Notes: generated from the letters alone by a model not told the origin. Positions 1 through 8,608 are shown, numbered from the stretch's first letter. The stretch is 64,000 nt of DNA from Lentzea californiensis (GCF_024648825.1 NZ_JANBBE010000009.1:186001-250000); one strand, 5' to 3'. A program made the numbers and translations.

Positions 1-1025
1 CCGAGCAGGCGTACGTCGACCCGCTGGTGGAGCAGATCCGCGGGTTCACCGACCCCAACCTGATCGCGACCGTGCACTACTACGGCTACTGGCCGTTCAG
101 CGTGAACGTCGCCGGTGGCACGCGCTTCGACGCGACCGCGCAGAAGGACGTCACCGACTCGTTCGACCGCGTGCACGACAGTTTCGTCGCGCGCGGCATC
201 CCGGTGGTCATCGGTGAGTACGGCCTGCTCGGGTTCGACCGCCACACCGGCACCATCGAGCAGGGCGAGAAGCTGAAGTTCTTCGAGTACCTCGGCCACT
301 ACGCCCGCACGAAGAAGCTCACCACCATGTTGTGGGACAACGGCCAGCATCTGAACCGCACCTCGGGGCAGTGGAACGACCCCGAGCTCTACGCGCAGAT
401 CAGGTCCAGCTGGACGACCCGCTCCGGCACCGCGTACACGGACCAGGTGTTCAGCGCGAAGTCGAGCCCCATCACCGCCAAGACCGTGGCGCTCAACCTG
501 AACGGCACGAGGTTCACCGACCTCTACCACGGCTCCACGAAGCTGACGCGTGGCCGTGACTACACGATCTCGGGCGACCAGCTCACCCTGACCGCGCCGG
601 CGCTGACGAGGCTGAGCGGCTCCCGGGGCTACGGCACGAACGCGGTGCTGACGGCCCGCTTCTCCCAGGGCGTGCCGTGGCGGTTCTACGTCATCACCTA
701 CGACACCCCGGTGCTGTCGAACGTCTCCGGGACGACAGAGGAATTCGAGATCCCCACGGCCTTCCGCGGTGACCAGCTCGCCACCATGGAGGCCAAGTAC
801 GACGACGGGACCAACGCGGGGCCGCACGACTGGACGTCCTTCAAGGAGTACGACCGGGCGTTCCGCCCGAACTACGCCGACGGGCACACCACCTTGACAC
901 CGGACTTCTTCGCCGCCGTCCGGGAGAACGCGCGGGTGACGCTGACGTTCCACTACTGGAGCGGCGCCAAGGTCACCTACGTCGTCGTCAGGTCCGGGAG
1001 CTCGGTGACCGGCACGACGGTCTGA
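1..1025 (+). CDS. GH5-type cellulase, C-terminal part (5' cut by window)
   Basis: Secreted beta-1,4-glucanase fragment. The reading frame is open from base 3, so the signal peptide, the first part of the barrel and the acid/base Asn-Glu motif lie before the window. What remains shows the HYYGYW strand typical of GH5 (substrate-binding His/Tyr) and VIGEYG, whose Glu is the expected nucleophile. After the barrel, from about fragment residue 145, comes an X2-type immunoglobulin-like module (motif TAKTVALNLNG), then a further beta-rich C-terminal segment with conserved aromatic residues. Such X2 modules follow GH5 endoglucanases in actinomycetes and clostridia. A 12-bp hairpin follows the stop. 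GH5 assignment is firm; endoglucanase versus another beta-glucanase is not decided. Confidence 0.85.
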   Translation, partial: EQAYVDPLVEQIRGFTDPNLIATVHYYGYWPFSVNVAGGTRFDATAQKDVTDSFDRVHDSFVARGIPVVIGEYGLLGFDRHTGTIEQGEKLKFFEYLGHYARTKKLTTMLWDNGQHLNRTSGQWNDPELYAQIRSSWTTRSGTAYTDQVFSAKSSPITAKTVALNLNGTRFTDLYHGSTKLTRGRDYTISGDQLTLTAPALTRLSGSRGYGTNAVLTARFSQGVPWRFYVITYDTPVLSNVSGTTEEFEIPTAFRGDQLATMEAKYDDGTNAGPHDWTSFKEYDRAFRPNYADGHTTLTPDFFAAVRENARVTLTFHYWSGAKVTYVVVRSGSSVTGTTV

Positions 1026-1035
1026 TCCGTCGGGG

Positions 1036-1065
1036 CGTCGAACGGGATCGCCCTCCCGTTCGACG
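1036..1065. terminator. Hairpin terminator after GH5 gene
   Basis: Twelve-base-pair perfect stem (1036-1047 with 1054-1065, 6-nt loop) starting 11 nt after the GH5 stop codon. No U-run, as is common in high-GC actinomycetes. Confidence 0.6.
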
Positions 1066-1141
1066 TCATTCGACACTACCGTTGGTCTCCAACGACGTTC
1101 CGTGTTCGCGCAGCCATCCACAGTGGACTCAAGGAGCACAG

Positions 1142-2569
1142 GTGTACCGGTTCAAACCGGCGGCGGCCGCCGTCCTCACCGCCGCACTGACCGCGGCGGT
1201 CACGATCAGCAGCGTCCCGCAGGCCGGAGCCGCCGCGGGCTGCCGGGTCTCCTACCAGGTCACCCACGAGTGGCAGGGCGGCTTCAGCGCGGACGTGAAC
1301 GTCACGAACCTCGGCGACCCGGTCACCGCGTGGAAGCTGACGTGGTCGTTCGGCGCCGCCCAGACGGTCACCCAGCTCTGGAACGGCACGGTGCGCCAGT
1401 CCGGCGCGCAGGTCTCGGTCGACAACGCGGGCCACAACGGCTCGCTCGGCACCGGCACCAGTGCCGGGTTCGGCTTCGTCGGCGCCACCAACGGCTCCGC
1501 GAACCCCGTTCCCGCCGGCTTCTCGCTCAACGGCACGGAGTGCACGGGAACGCCGCCCGCACCGGACCCGCTCAGCCAGGCGCACACGGCGGGCCGGGTC
1601 ACCGCGTCCGGCCAGTACACCTGGCCGGGCGTCTACTTCGAGGGCAGGTTCCGGGGCACCGGCGTCGGGATCGTCCTCAACGACTCGGTGAACGACTACG
1701 ACGTGCACATCGACGGCGCGACCGTCGCGACGCTGGTGACGCCGGGCAGGACGACGCACTGGGTCCGCGACCTGAGCAACACCGAGCACCGCGTGCGGCT
1801 GGTCAAGCGGACCGAGAGCACCTGGGCGGCGGGGGAGTTCGGCGGCTTCGTGGCGGCGAACGGCGGATCGATCCTGGCCAAGCCCGCCGCACGGACCCGG
1901 CAGGTCGAGTTCATCGGCGACTCGCTGACCGCGGGCTACGGCAACCTCTCGACCACCCGCGACTGCTCCGCGAACGGCGGCGTCGCCCGCAACACCAACA
2001 CCGACATCAGCTTCGGAGCGCTGGCGGCGAAGGCGCTGAACGCCGACTACCAGGTCAACGCGTTCTCCGGCCGCGGCATGGTGCGCAACTACAACGGCGG
2101 CGAGCCTGGAACCAGCTACCGCACCTACTACGACCGGGCGCTGCTGCACGTCGACGGCGACGTGTGGCAGAACCCCGGCACGTGGCGCCCGCAGCTGGTC
2201 GTGGTCGGCCTGGGCACCAACGACTTCTCCACCGCCCTCAACCCCGGTGAGCAGTGGCCCGACCAGAACAGCCTGGTCACCGCGTACAAGTCCGCCTACC
2301 AGGGCTTCCTCGACAAGCTGCGCACCCGGTACGGCCCGGCCACGACGATCGTCGTGAGCGTCCCCGAGGCGTCCGGCGCGTTCGCGGACGCCGTCCGCCA
2401 GGTCGTGCAGGACCGCAACAGCCAGGGCGACAGCCGGGTCCGCCACTGGAACTACAGCGACCCGGCGCTGGACCGCCTCGGGTGCGACTGGCACTTCTCC
2501 GCCCGCGACCACCGGCTGATCGCGGGGAAGCTGCGCGACTACCTGGCGGGGCTGTCCCTGGGCTGGTGA
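1142..2569 (+). CDS. CBM2 - CE2 acetylxylan esterase
   Basis: Secreted esterase expected to remove acetyl groups from xylan or other hemicelluloses. The GTG at 1142 is chosen because AAGGAG lies at 1131-1136 and a signal peptide follows at once; an upstream in-frame GTG at 1082 would add 20 residues before the signal. Order: signal peptide (about 1-31), CBM2 (from GCRVSYQV to NGTECTG, about 33-135), short Pro linker, a CE2 N-terminal beta-sandwich (about 145-255), then an SGNH hydrolase fold with FIGDSLTAGYG (nucleophile Ser), GLGTNDF, and DWHFSARDH near the end carrying the catalytic His. The small beta-sandwich before the SGNH domain is what separates CE2 from CE3. 475 residues. It follows the GH5 gene but has its own leader after a terminator. 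Confidence 0.85.
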   Translation: MYRFKPAAAAVLTAALTAAVTISSVPQAGAAAGCRVSYQVTHEWQGGFSADVNVTNLGDPVTAWKLTWSFGAAQTVTQLWNGTVRQSGAQVSVDNAGHNGSLGTGTSAGFGFVGATNGSANPVPAGFSLNGTECTGTPPAPDPLSQAHTAGRVTASGQYTWPGVYFEGRFRGTGVGIVLNDSVNDYDVHIDGATVATLVTPGRTTHWVRDLSNTEHRVRLVKRTESTWAAGEFGGFVAANGGSILAKPAARTRQVEFIGDSLTAGYGNLSTTRDCSANGGVARNTNTDISFGALAAKALNADYQVNAFSGRGMVRNYNGGEPGTSYRTYYDRALLHVDGDVWQNPGTWRPQLVVVGLGTNDFSTALNPGEQWPDQNSLVTAYKSAYQGFLDKLRTRYGPATTIVVSVPEASGAFADAVRQVVQDRNSQGDSRVRHWNYSDPALDRLGCDWHFSARDHRLIAGKLRDYLAGLSLGW

Positions 2570-2582
2570 GCGGGACAGCCCC
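2548..2582. terminator. Bidirectional hairpin between convergent genes
   Basis: Eleven-base-pair perfect stem (2548-2558 with 2572-2582) that spans the stop codon of the CE2 gene and ends just before the stop of the convergent nitroreductase gene at 2589. It can serve both strands. Confidence 0.55.
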
Positions 2583-2588
2583 AGGCGG

Positions 2589-3014
2589 TCACTTCGGGTC
2601 GAGCACGAACACCGGGATCTGCCGGTCGGTCTTCTCCTGGTACTCGGCGTAGCTGGGGTAGGCCGCGACGGCGCGCTCCCACCACTCGGCCCGCTCGGCG
2701 CCGTCGACCTCGCGGGCGACGTACTCCTTCACCACGGTGCCGTCCTGCAGGACGATCTCCGGGTGGGCCTGGATGTTGTAATACCAGGTCGGATGCTCGG
2801 GCGCGCCGCCCTTGGACGCGACGACCGCGTAGCTGCCGTCGTGCTCCACGCGCATGACCGGGGTGTAGCGCAGGGCGCCGGTCTTCGCGCCGCGCACGGT
2901 CAGCAGCACGATCGGCTTGCCGAGGACCAGGATGCCCTCGGTCGTCCCGGTCTCGAGGATCTTCTTCGTCTGCTCCTGGACCCACTCGGTCGGGCTGAGC
3001 TTCACATCTGCCAT
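2589..3014 (-). CDS. F420-type nitroreductase-family oxidoreductase (Ddn-like)
   Basis: A 141-residue protein of the deazaflavin-dependent nitroreductase family (split beta-barrel, Ddn/AclJ type), which uses coenzyme F420 to reduce quinones or other acceptors. Visible family marks: the basic/hydroxyl run LLTVRGAKTG that contacts the F420 phosphate, RYTPVM, and the VVASKGGAPEHPTWYYN motif region. No signal peptide; expected in the cytoplasm or at the membrane face. It is convergent with the CE2 gene and 28 nt downstream of the expansin gene on the same strand, so it may be the last gene transcribed from the importer operon. It has no evident role in polysaccharide breakdown. Family call is firm; substrate unknown. 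Confidence 0.85.
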   Translation of the reverse strand: MADVKLSPTEWVQEQTKKILETGTTEGILVLGKPIVLLTVRGAKTGALRYTPVMRVEHDGSYAVVASKGGAPEHPTWYYNIQAHPEIVLQDGTVVKEYVAREVDGAERAEWWERAVAAYPSYAEYQEKTDRQIPVFVLDPK

Positions 3015-3042
3015 GTCACGATCAACGACGGCCGCGCCGGTC

Positions 3043-3882
3043 TCATTCCCCGGCGCGGGCGAACTGCACGTTCGTGGCCTGGACCGCGTCCGGCCTGACC
3101 GGCAGGGCGTCGACCACCAGGCGTTCGCCGTGGACGTCGGTGACCGCGATCGCCCCGCCGCACCCGGCGCCGTTCTCGGAGAGGAAGTAGTTGTACTCGG
3201 CGCGTTTCAGCTGCCGCCACTGCCCGCCCGCCTGGACCTCCAGCCGGGCCACGGGGTTGCGGTGGTCGAGCACCTGGATGCCGCACCAGTACTGGCTGGA
3301 ACCGGTCTTGTAGCGGATCGCGATCGTCTTGGCCGTCTCCGGGCTGACGAGGGTCCAGGTGACCGGGATCTCGCCCTTCACGGGTGGTGCCAGCAGGGCG
3401 AACGCCTCGGCGCTGAGGTCCAGCTGCCCCGGACGGCACGGCGCGGGGCAGAGGTTCGTGATCCGCACCGTGATGCTCTTGCCGCCGGCCTGGACCAGGA
3501 CGTGCGCGCCGCACGCGGCCGAGCCCTCGTAGTCCGCCTCGTTCATCGCGGCGGTCAGCGGGTCGGGGCCCGGGTCGTACGAACAGGCGCCGCCGCCGTC
3601 GGAGTCGTAGAACGTCGCGACACCCTGGCGAGGCTCACCCGGCTTGATCTTCCCGGCCAGGGGAGCAGCCGCCCGAGTCGTCGTGGTTGTGGTCGTCGTC
3701 GTGGAACTCGGGACCGACGTGGTCGTAGTGGTCGCCGGGGGCGGGGTGGTGGTCGCGGGCGCGGCGCTCGAGCCGGCCACGGGCGTGCCCGCGACACTTT
3801 GCGGATCCCGCAGCACCACCACGCCGACGGCCGCCACCAGCAACGCGAGCAGGACGAACAGCAGTGGGCGGGTGCGTCTCAC
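3043..3882 (-). CDS. Expansin-like protein (DPBB + CBM63), Thr-rich linker
   Basis: Secreted or membrane-tethered bacterial expansin of the EXLX1 type, expected to loosen cellulose/hemicellulose networks without hydrolysis. Start GTG at 3882 overlaps the stop of the upstream permease in a GTGA tetranucleotide; an uninterrupted frame runs upstream but only inside the permease gene, so it is ignored. Order in 279 residues: basic N-terminus and hydrophobic segment (5-25), Pro/Thr-rich linker (about 30-75), six-stranded double-psi barrel (from GVATFYD through SAACGA, VRITNLCP, and LDLS with its conserved Asp), then a CBM63-like domain beginning about VTWTLV with aromatic residues in SSQYWCGIQV and NYFLSENG. 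Being the last gene of a sugar-importer operon is unusual. Expansin fold is firm; activity not shown. Confidence 0.85.
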   Translation of the reverse strand: MRRTRPLLFVLLALLVAAVGVVVLRDPQSVAGTPVAGSSAAPATTTPPPATTTTTSVPSSTTTTTTTTTRAAAPLAGKIKPGEPRQGVATFYDSDGGGACSYDPGPDPLTAAMNEADYEGSAACGAHVLVQAGGKSITVRITNLCPAPCRPGQLDLSAEAFALLAPPVKGEIPVTWTLVSPETAKTIAIRYKTGSSQYWCGIQVLDHRNPVARLEVQAGGQWRQLKRAEYNYFLSENGAGCGGAIAVTDVHGERLVVDALPVRPDAVQATNVQFARAGE

Positions 3883-4841
3883 CGCCGAACCATAGTCCGC
3901 TGCACGGCGATGAACACCAGCAGCAGAACACCGATCACGATCTTCGTCCACCACGAGCTGAGCGTGCCCTGGAACGAGATCAGCGTCTGGATCGTGCCGA
4001 GCACGAGCACGCCGACCAGCCCGCCGAGCACGTACCCGACACCGCCCGCCAGCAGCGTCCCGCCGATCACGACCGCCGCGATGGCGTCCAGTTCCATGCC
4101 GACGGCGTGCAGGCCGTAACCGGACAGCATGTAGAGGCTGAACAGCAGGCCGGCCAGCGACGAGCACAGCCCGCTGATGACGTAGACGCCCACCTTGACG
4201 CGGGTGGTCGGCAGACCCATCAGCAGCGCGGACGACTCGCTGCCGCCGACGGCGTAGACCGTGCGGCCGAAGCGGGTGCGGTGCAGCACGTACATCGCCG
4301 CGGCGACGACCAGCAGCGCGATCACCACGTTGTAGGTGATGGTCACGCCGCCGGGAAGTTCGATCGCGGCGGTGGCGACGTTGCGGAACGTCTTGTCCTT
4401 GATGGACACGGATTCCACGCTGATCAGGAAGCACAGGCCGCGGGCGAGGAACATGCCGGCGAGCGTGACGATGAACGGCTGGATGTCGAAGTGGTGGATC
4501 ACCAGGCCCATCAGCAGGCCGAGCGTGGAGCCGGTGAGCAGCACCGCGAGGACCACCAGCGGCACGGGCCACCCCGCCTGCAGGCCCGAGGCCGTGACCA
4601 TCGTGGACAGCGCGACGACCGAACCGACGGACAGGTCGATGCCGCCGCTCAGGATCACGAACGTCATGCCGGCCGCGAGCACGATCAGGAAGGCGTTGTC
4701 GATGAAGAGGTTCGCGATCACCTGACCGGACGCGAACCCGTCGTAGCGCGCCGAGCCGAAGCCGAACGCGAGGACGAACAGCACGACGGTCGCGAGCACC
4801 GGCAGGAACCGCGAGGGCACCCGTTGGGTGAGAGTGGTCAT
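3879..4841 (-). CDS. Furanose ABC importer permease, YjfF-like
   Basis: Inner-membrane permease of a monosaccharide ABC importer (RbsC/YjfF family). The ATG at 4841 is chosen because it overlaps the stop of the preceding permease (ATGA); a frame extension to 4904 lies inside that gene. About 320 residues with eight or more hydrophobic segments, the signature GGIDLSVGSVVALS in the first third and the cytoplasmic ATPase-contact region around ELDAIAAVVIGGTLLAGG. The paired permeases, the YtfQ-type binding protein and the two-domain ATPase upstream match the galactofuranose system YtfQ-YtfR-YtfT-YjfF of E. coli. Here arabinofuranose or galactofuranose from arabinan/arabinogalactan is a likely substrate (inference). 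Confidence 0.88.
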   Translation of the reverse strand: MTTLTQRVPSRFLPVLATVVLFVLAFGFGSARYDGFASGQVIANLFIDNAFLIVLAAGMTFVILSGGIDLSVGSVVALSTMVTASGLQAGWPVPLVVLAVLLTGSTLGLLMGLVIHHFDIQPFIVTLAGMFLARGLCFLISVESVSIKDKTFRNVATAAIELPGGVTITYNVVIALLVVAAAMYVLHRTRFGRTVYAVGGSESSALLMGLPTTRVKVGVYVISGLCSSLAGLLFSLYMLSGYGLHAVGMELDAIAAVVIGGTLLAGGVGYVLGGLVGVLVLGTIQTLISFQGTLSSWWTKIVIGVLLLVFIAVQRTMVRR

Positions 4842-5821
4842 GATGAGACGGCCACCTTCCGGAAGCTCAGTGCGGCGCGGGCCTTCGGTGCCTGGAGCAG
4901 GCACACGGCGATGACGACGACCGCCTTGAAGACCAGCGTCACCTCAGGGGCGACGCCGATCGTGTAGACGGTGGTGGTGAGGGTCTGGATGATCAGCGCG
5001 CCGAGGAGCGTGCCGGTGAGCGAGTAGCGCCCGCCGGCCAGCGACGTGCCGCCGATGACGACGGCGAGGATCGCGTCCATCTCGATCCACAACCCGGCGT
5101 TGTTGGCGTCGGCCGCGCTGACGTTGGAACTGATCATCAGCCCGGCGATGCCCGCGCACACCGCGGCGAACACGTAGACGGTCCAGATGATCGTGCGCGA
5201 CCGCACCCCGGCCAGCCGCGACGCCTCGGGGTTGACCCCGACGGCCTCGATCAGCATGCCGAGCGCGGTCTTCCGGGTCACGAACGCCACCAGCCCCAGC
5301 ACCAGCAGGGCGATCAGGATCGAGACCGGCAGCACCACGAACCCGGCGCCGACCTGGCGGTAGGCGGTGTTGTTGACCGTGACGATCTGCCCCTCGGTCA
5401 CGAGCATCGCGACGCCGCGGCCCGCGGTCATCAGCACCAGGGTCGCGATGATCGGCTGGATGCCGAGCCCCGCCACCAGGAACCCGTTCCACAGTCCCAG
5501 CGCCGCGCAGAGGACCAGTGCGATCGCCATTCCGGCGAACGCGGTGGCGGCACTTCCTGACGTTCCGATGTGGACACACGTCACGGCGCCCGCGATCGCC
5601 GCCACGGCGCCGACGGAGAGGTCGATGCCGCGGGTGGCGATCACCAGGGTCATGCCGAGGGCGATCAGCAGAGTCGGCGCGCCGTTCTTCAGCACGTCGA
5701 CGAGGCCGCCGTAGAGGTGGCCGTCCTGCATGCGCAACGCGAAGAAGGACGGCGTCACGGCGAGGTTGAGCAGCAACAGCGCGACCAGCGCCAGCAGCGG
5801 CCACAGCAACCGGTTCTTCAT
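4838..5821 (-). CDS. Furanose ABC importer permease, YtfT-like
   Basis: Second permease of the importer, 327 residues, many hydrophobic helices. Diagnostic stretches shared with E. coli YtfT include LQDG-like MQDGHLYGG near the N-terminus, IALGMTLVIATRGIDLS, QIVTVNN, and ADANNAGLW followed by EMDAILAVVIGG. ATG at 5821 is the first plausible start and gives a short N-terminal tail before the first helix. It overlaps the YjfF-like gene by 4 nt and lies 58 nt after the ATPase gene, so all are one transcript. Both permeases are needed for a heterodimeric pore. Confidence 0.9.
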   Translation of the reverse strand: MKNRLLWPLLALVALLLLNLAVTPSFFALRMQDGHLYGGLVDVLKNGAPTLLIALGMTLVIATRGIDLSVGAVAAIAGAVTCVHIGTSGSAATAFAGMAIALVLCAALGLWNGFLVAGLGIQPIIATLVLMTAGRGVAMLVTEGQIVTVNNTAYRQVGAGFVVLPVSILIALLVLGLVAFVTRKTALGMLIEAVGVNPEASRLAGVRSRTIIWTVYVFAAVCAGIAGLMISSNVSAADANNAGLWIEMDAILAVVIGGTSLAGGRYSLTGTLLGALIIQTLTTTVYTIGVAPEVTLVFKAVVVIAVCLLQAPKARAALSFRKVAVSS

Positions 5822-5879
5822 GGGGTCACCTCTTCCGGTGCGGTCCGGCCGTGAGCGGCGGTGAGTTCGTCCTGGCGGT

Positions 5880-7412
5880 TCACGACACCACCTTCTCGGG
5901 CGCGGCCCCGCCCGCGATCAGCTCGACGACCTCGTCCACGCCGGTCACCGAGCCGTCCAGCTCGGCGATCTTGCGGCGGTCGCGCAGCACGACGATCCGG
6001 TCGGCGATGCGCACGACCTCCTCCAGTTCCGCGGAGATGAACAGGATCGCGGTGCCCTCCGCGGCGAGCGTGGTGACGAGCTGCTGGATCTGGGCCTTCG
6101 CGCCGACGTCGATGCCCCTGGTCGGCTCGTCCAGGATCAGCAGCCGCGGCTCGGTGACGAGCCAGCGCGCCAGCAGCACCTTCTGCTGGTTGCCACCGGA
6201 CAGGGTGCGCACCAGCGCGTCCGGGTTGGCGGGCCGGATGTCCAGTGCCTTCAGGTACTTCTCGACCAGCTGGTCCTTGGTCCTGCGCGGCAGCGGACGG
6301 GTCCAGCCGCGGGCCGCCTGCATCGCGAGCACCAGGTTGTCGCGGATCGACAGGTCCGCGACGAGGCCCTCGCCCTTGCGGTCCTCCGAGCTGAACGCGA
6401 TGCCCGCCGCGATCGCCGAACGCGGTCCGCGCAGCTTCAGCGGCGCGCCGTCCACGAGCAGCCTGCCCGAGTCCGCGCGGTCGGCGCCGAACAGCAGGCG
6501 GGCGAGCTCCGTGCGGCCCGACCCGAGCAGCCCGGCGAGGCCGACGACCTCACCCGCCCGGATGTCGAGGTCGAACGGTTCGATCGCGCCGCGCTTGCCG
6601 AGTCCTTCGGCCCGCACCAGAGCGGGACCGCTGGGCTTGCGCTTCTCCGCGGCGTCCTCGATGGCCTCCAGCGTGCCGAGGTCGCGGCCGATCATCTGCG
6701 CGATGAGCGTGCGGCGGTCCACGTCCGCGGTGAGGTGCTCACCGACGAGCGTTCCGTTGCGCAGCACCGTCATCCGGTCGGAGATCTCGTAGACCTGGTC
6801 GAGGAAGTGCGACACGAACAGGATCGCCACGCCCTCGTCGCGCAGCACCCGCATGATCCGGAACAGCTCCGCGACCTCGCCGGCGTCCAGACTGGACGTC
6901 GGCTCGTCGAGCACGAGGACGCTGCAGTCGATCGCGATGGCACGGGCGATGGCGACCAGCTGCTGCACGGCGATCGGGTGTTCGCTGAGGCTCGACGCCG
7001 GGTCGATGTGCACGCCGATGCGCGCCAGCACTTCCGCGGCACGGCGCCGCATCGCCGGGAAGTCGATGCCGCCGAGGCGGCGGGGTTCCCGGCCCAGCAG
7101 GATGTTCTCCGCGACCGTGAGGTTCGCGCAGAGGTTGACCTCCTGGTACACCGTGCTGATCCCGGCGTGCTGGGCCTCGCCGGGGGAGGAGAACGCCACG
7201 TCCTCGCCCGCCAGCGAGACCTGGCCGGCGTCGGGCCGGTGCACGCCGGTCAAGGTCTTGATGAGGGTGGACTTCCCGGCGCCGTTCTCGCCCATGAGGG
7301 CGTGCACCTCACCGGGGAACAGCCGGAAGTCGACGTCCTGCAACGCCTTCACGCCGGGAAACGCGAGGCTGATGCCCCGCATCTCGACGACAGGTGGCGG
7401 TGACTCGGTCAT
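5880..7412 (-). CDS. Furanose ABC importer ATPase with two nucleotide-binding domains, YtfR-like
   Basis: Cytoplasmic ATPase of the importer, 510 residues, two fused ABC domains as in RbsA/YtfR. Domain 1 (about 8-245): Walker A GENGAGKST, the Q-loop in TVYQEVNL, and Walker B LVLDEPTSSLD; its signature position reads LSEHPIAVQQ rather than LSGGQ, a normal degeneration in this family. Domain 2 (about 260-505): degenerate Walker A GLLGSGRTE, a canonical LSGGNQQK, and LLILDEPTRGID. TVYQEVNL is characteristic of the YtfR branch. It is separated from the upstream binding-protein gene by two GC-rich hairpins (7437-7538), which probably lower its expression relative to the binding protein. Confidence 0.9.
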   Translation of the reverse strand: MTESPPPVVEMRGISLAFPGVKALQDVDFRLFPGEVHALMGENGAGKSTLIKTLTGVHRPDAGQVSLAGEDVAFSSPGEAQHAGISTVYQEVNLCANLTVAENILLGREPRRLGGIDFPAMRRRAAEVLARIGVHIDPASSLSEHPIAVQQLVAIARAIAIDCSVLVLDEPTSSLDAGEVAELFRIMRVLRDEGVAILFVSHFLDQVYEISDRMTVLRNGTLVGEHLTADVDRRTLIAQMIGRDLGTLEAIEDAAEKRKPSGPALVRAEGLGKRGAIEPFDLDIRAGEVVGLAGLLGSGRTELARLLFGADRADSGRLLVDGAPLKLRGPRSAIAAGIAFSSEDRKGEGLVADLSIRDNLVLAMQAARGWTRPLPRRTKDQLVEKYLKALDIRPANPDALVRTLSGGNQQKVLLARWLVTEPRLLILDEPTRGIDVGAKAQIQQLVTTLAAEGTAILFISAELEEVVRIADRIVVLRDRRKIAELDGSVTGVDEVVELIAGGAAPEKVVS

Positions 7413-7436
7413 GGGCTCTGGCCTTCGTCGATGGGG

Positions 7437-7482
7437 CCGCGGGACCCGTCACGCGGATGCGCGCGAATGACGGGCCCCGCGG
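7437..7482 (-). promoter_or_regulatory. Intercistronic hairpin 2 between binding-protein and ATPase genes
   Basis: Fourteen-base arms (7437-7450 and 7469-7482) pair with a single mismatch around an 18-nt loop. Being 25 nt upstream of the ATPase start on the minus strand, it can block 3' decay or terminate part of the transcripts, giving more binding protein than ATPase. Confidence 0.55.
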
Positions 7483-7494
7483 GGTCTGGGGTCT

Positions 7495-7538
7495 GGCCCT
7501 GCCCCGCAAGCCGCCGAACGGACTCGCGGGACAGGGCC
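7495..7538 (-). promoter_or_regulatory. Intercistronic hairpin 1 just after the binding-protein gene
   Basis: Thirteen-base arms (7495-7507 and 7526-7538) pair with one mismatch around an 18-nt loop, starting 15 nt after the stop of the sugar-binding lipoprotein gene. Same arm and loop geometry as the next hairpin downstream. Confidence 0.55.
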
Positions 7539-7552
7539 GAACTGCCGGGAAC

Positions 7553-8524
7553 TCAGTACTGGCGCTGCGGAAGCGCGGCCTTCGCCTGCTCCTGCGTGAA
7601 CGTGCCCTCTTCGGTCACGACCCGCTCCGGCACCTGCTCGCCGGCGACGACCTTCTTCGTGAGGTCCATCAACTGCTTGCCCAGCAACGGGTTGCACTCG
7701 ACGATGAAGTTGATCTCGCCGTTGGCCAGCGCCTGCATGCCGTCCTTCACCGCGTCCACGGTGATGATCTTGATGTCCTTGCCGGGCACCTTGCCCGCGG
7801 CCTTGATGGCCTCGATCGCGCCCAGGCCCATGTCGTCGTTGTGCGCGTACACCACGTCGATCTTCGGCTGGGACTTGAGGAAGGCCTCCATGACCTGCTT
7901 GCCGCCGGACCGCGTGAAGTCACCGGTCTGCGACGCCACGACCTTGATGTCCGGCTTGGAGGCGATCTTCTCCTCGAAGCCCTTCTTGCGGTCGATCGCC
8001 GGTGCCGCGCCCGTGGTGCCCTGCAGCTCCACGACGTTCGTCGGGCCGGAGGCGTTGGCCACCAGCCAGTCGCCGGCCTTGCGACCCTCCTCGACGAAGT
8101 CCGAACCGAGGAACGTCTTGTACAGCGACGTGTCGTCGGAGTCGATCGAGCGGTCGGTGAGGATCACCGGGATGTTGGCGCGCTTGGCTTCCAGCAGCAC
8201 GGTGTCCCAGCCGGTCTCCACGACCGGGCTGAACGCGATCACCGACACCTTCTGCTGGATGTAGGAGCGGATCGCCTTGATCTGGTTCTCCTGCTTCTGC
8301 TGCGCGTCGGAGAACTTCAGGTCGATCCCGGCCGCCTTGGCCTCGTCCTGGATCGACTTGGTGTTGGCGGTGCGCCAGCCGCTTTCCGCACCGACCTGGG
8401 CGAAGCCCATCGTGATGGTGCCGCCGGCCGGGGTCGAACCGGTGTCCGCACCGCCTCCTGAACCGCACGCGGTGAGCGCGCTCAGCAGGACCACGCTGGC
8501 GACTGTCGTGATCTTCTTCAGCAC
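7553..8524 (-). CDS. Sugar-binding lipoprotein, YtfQ-like
   Basis: Periplasmic-binding-protein-like lipoprotein of the importer, 323 residues. Signal peptide ends in the lipobox LTAC, so the mature protein is anchored outside the membrane. The body follows E. coli YtfQ closely: AQVGAESGWR, QQKQENQIKAIRSY, APV-type FSPVVETGW, LTDRSID, NVVELQGTTGA, AIDRKKGF, and YAHNDDMGLGAIEA. These are ligand-cleft segments of a furanose-specific binding protein, so galactofuranose or arabinofuranose is the best guess. First gene of the five-gene minus-strand operon, divergent from the GH51 arabinofuranosidase, with operator copies between them. Confidence 0.9.
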   Translation of the reverse strand: MLKKITTVASVVLLSALTACGSGGGADTGSTPAGGTITMGFAQVGAESGWRTANTKSIQDEAKAAGIDLKFSDAQQKQENQIKAIRSYIQQKVSVIAFSPVVETGWDTVLLEAKRANIPVILTDRSIDSDDTSLYKTFLGSDFVEEGRKAGDWLVANASGPTNVVELQGTTGAAPAIDRKKGFEEKIASKPDIKVVASQTGDFTRSGGKQVMEAFLKSQPKIDVVYAHNDDMGLGAIEAIKAAGKVPGKDIKIITVDAVKDGMQALANGEINFIVECNPLLGKQLMDLTKKVVAGEQVPERVVTEEGTFTQEQAKAALPQRQY

Positions 8525-8594
8525 TGGGGTTCCTCCGGGGTGACGACGGTGTCGCGGAGCTCGACCGCGTGTCCGCGGTTGTCAGGTGGACAAG

Positions 8595-8608
8595 AGTGAA
8601 CGCTCACA
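8595..8608. promoter_or_regulatory. AraR-type operator copy (importer side)
   Basis: AGTGAACGCTCACA, a near-palindrome centred on CG, one of eleven related 14-mers in the window. On the minus strand a TTGACG (complement of 8616-8621) lies just upstream, so the site would sit between -35 and -10 of the importer promoter. Confidence 0.6.

Noticed and set aside
1076..1100. Small inverted repeat CGTTGG-TCT-CCAACG before the CE2 gene as an operator
   Set aside because: Only six bases per arm, unlike any other motif in the window; too weak to list.
3883..4572. N-terminal extension of the expansin frame through the permease gene
   Set aside because: The extension reads Arg-rich antisense-like protein; the hydrophobic leader and GTGA overlap set the start at 3882.
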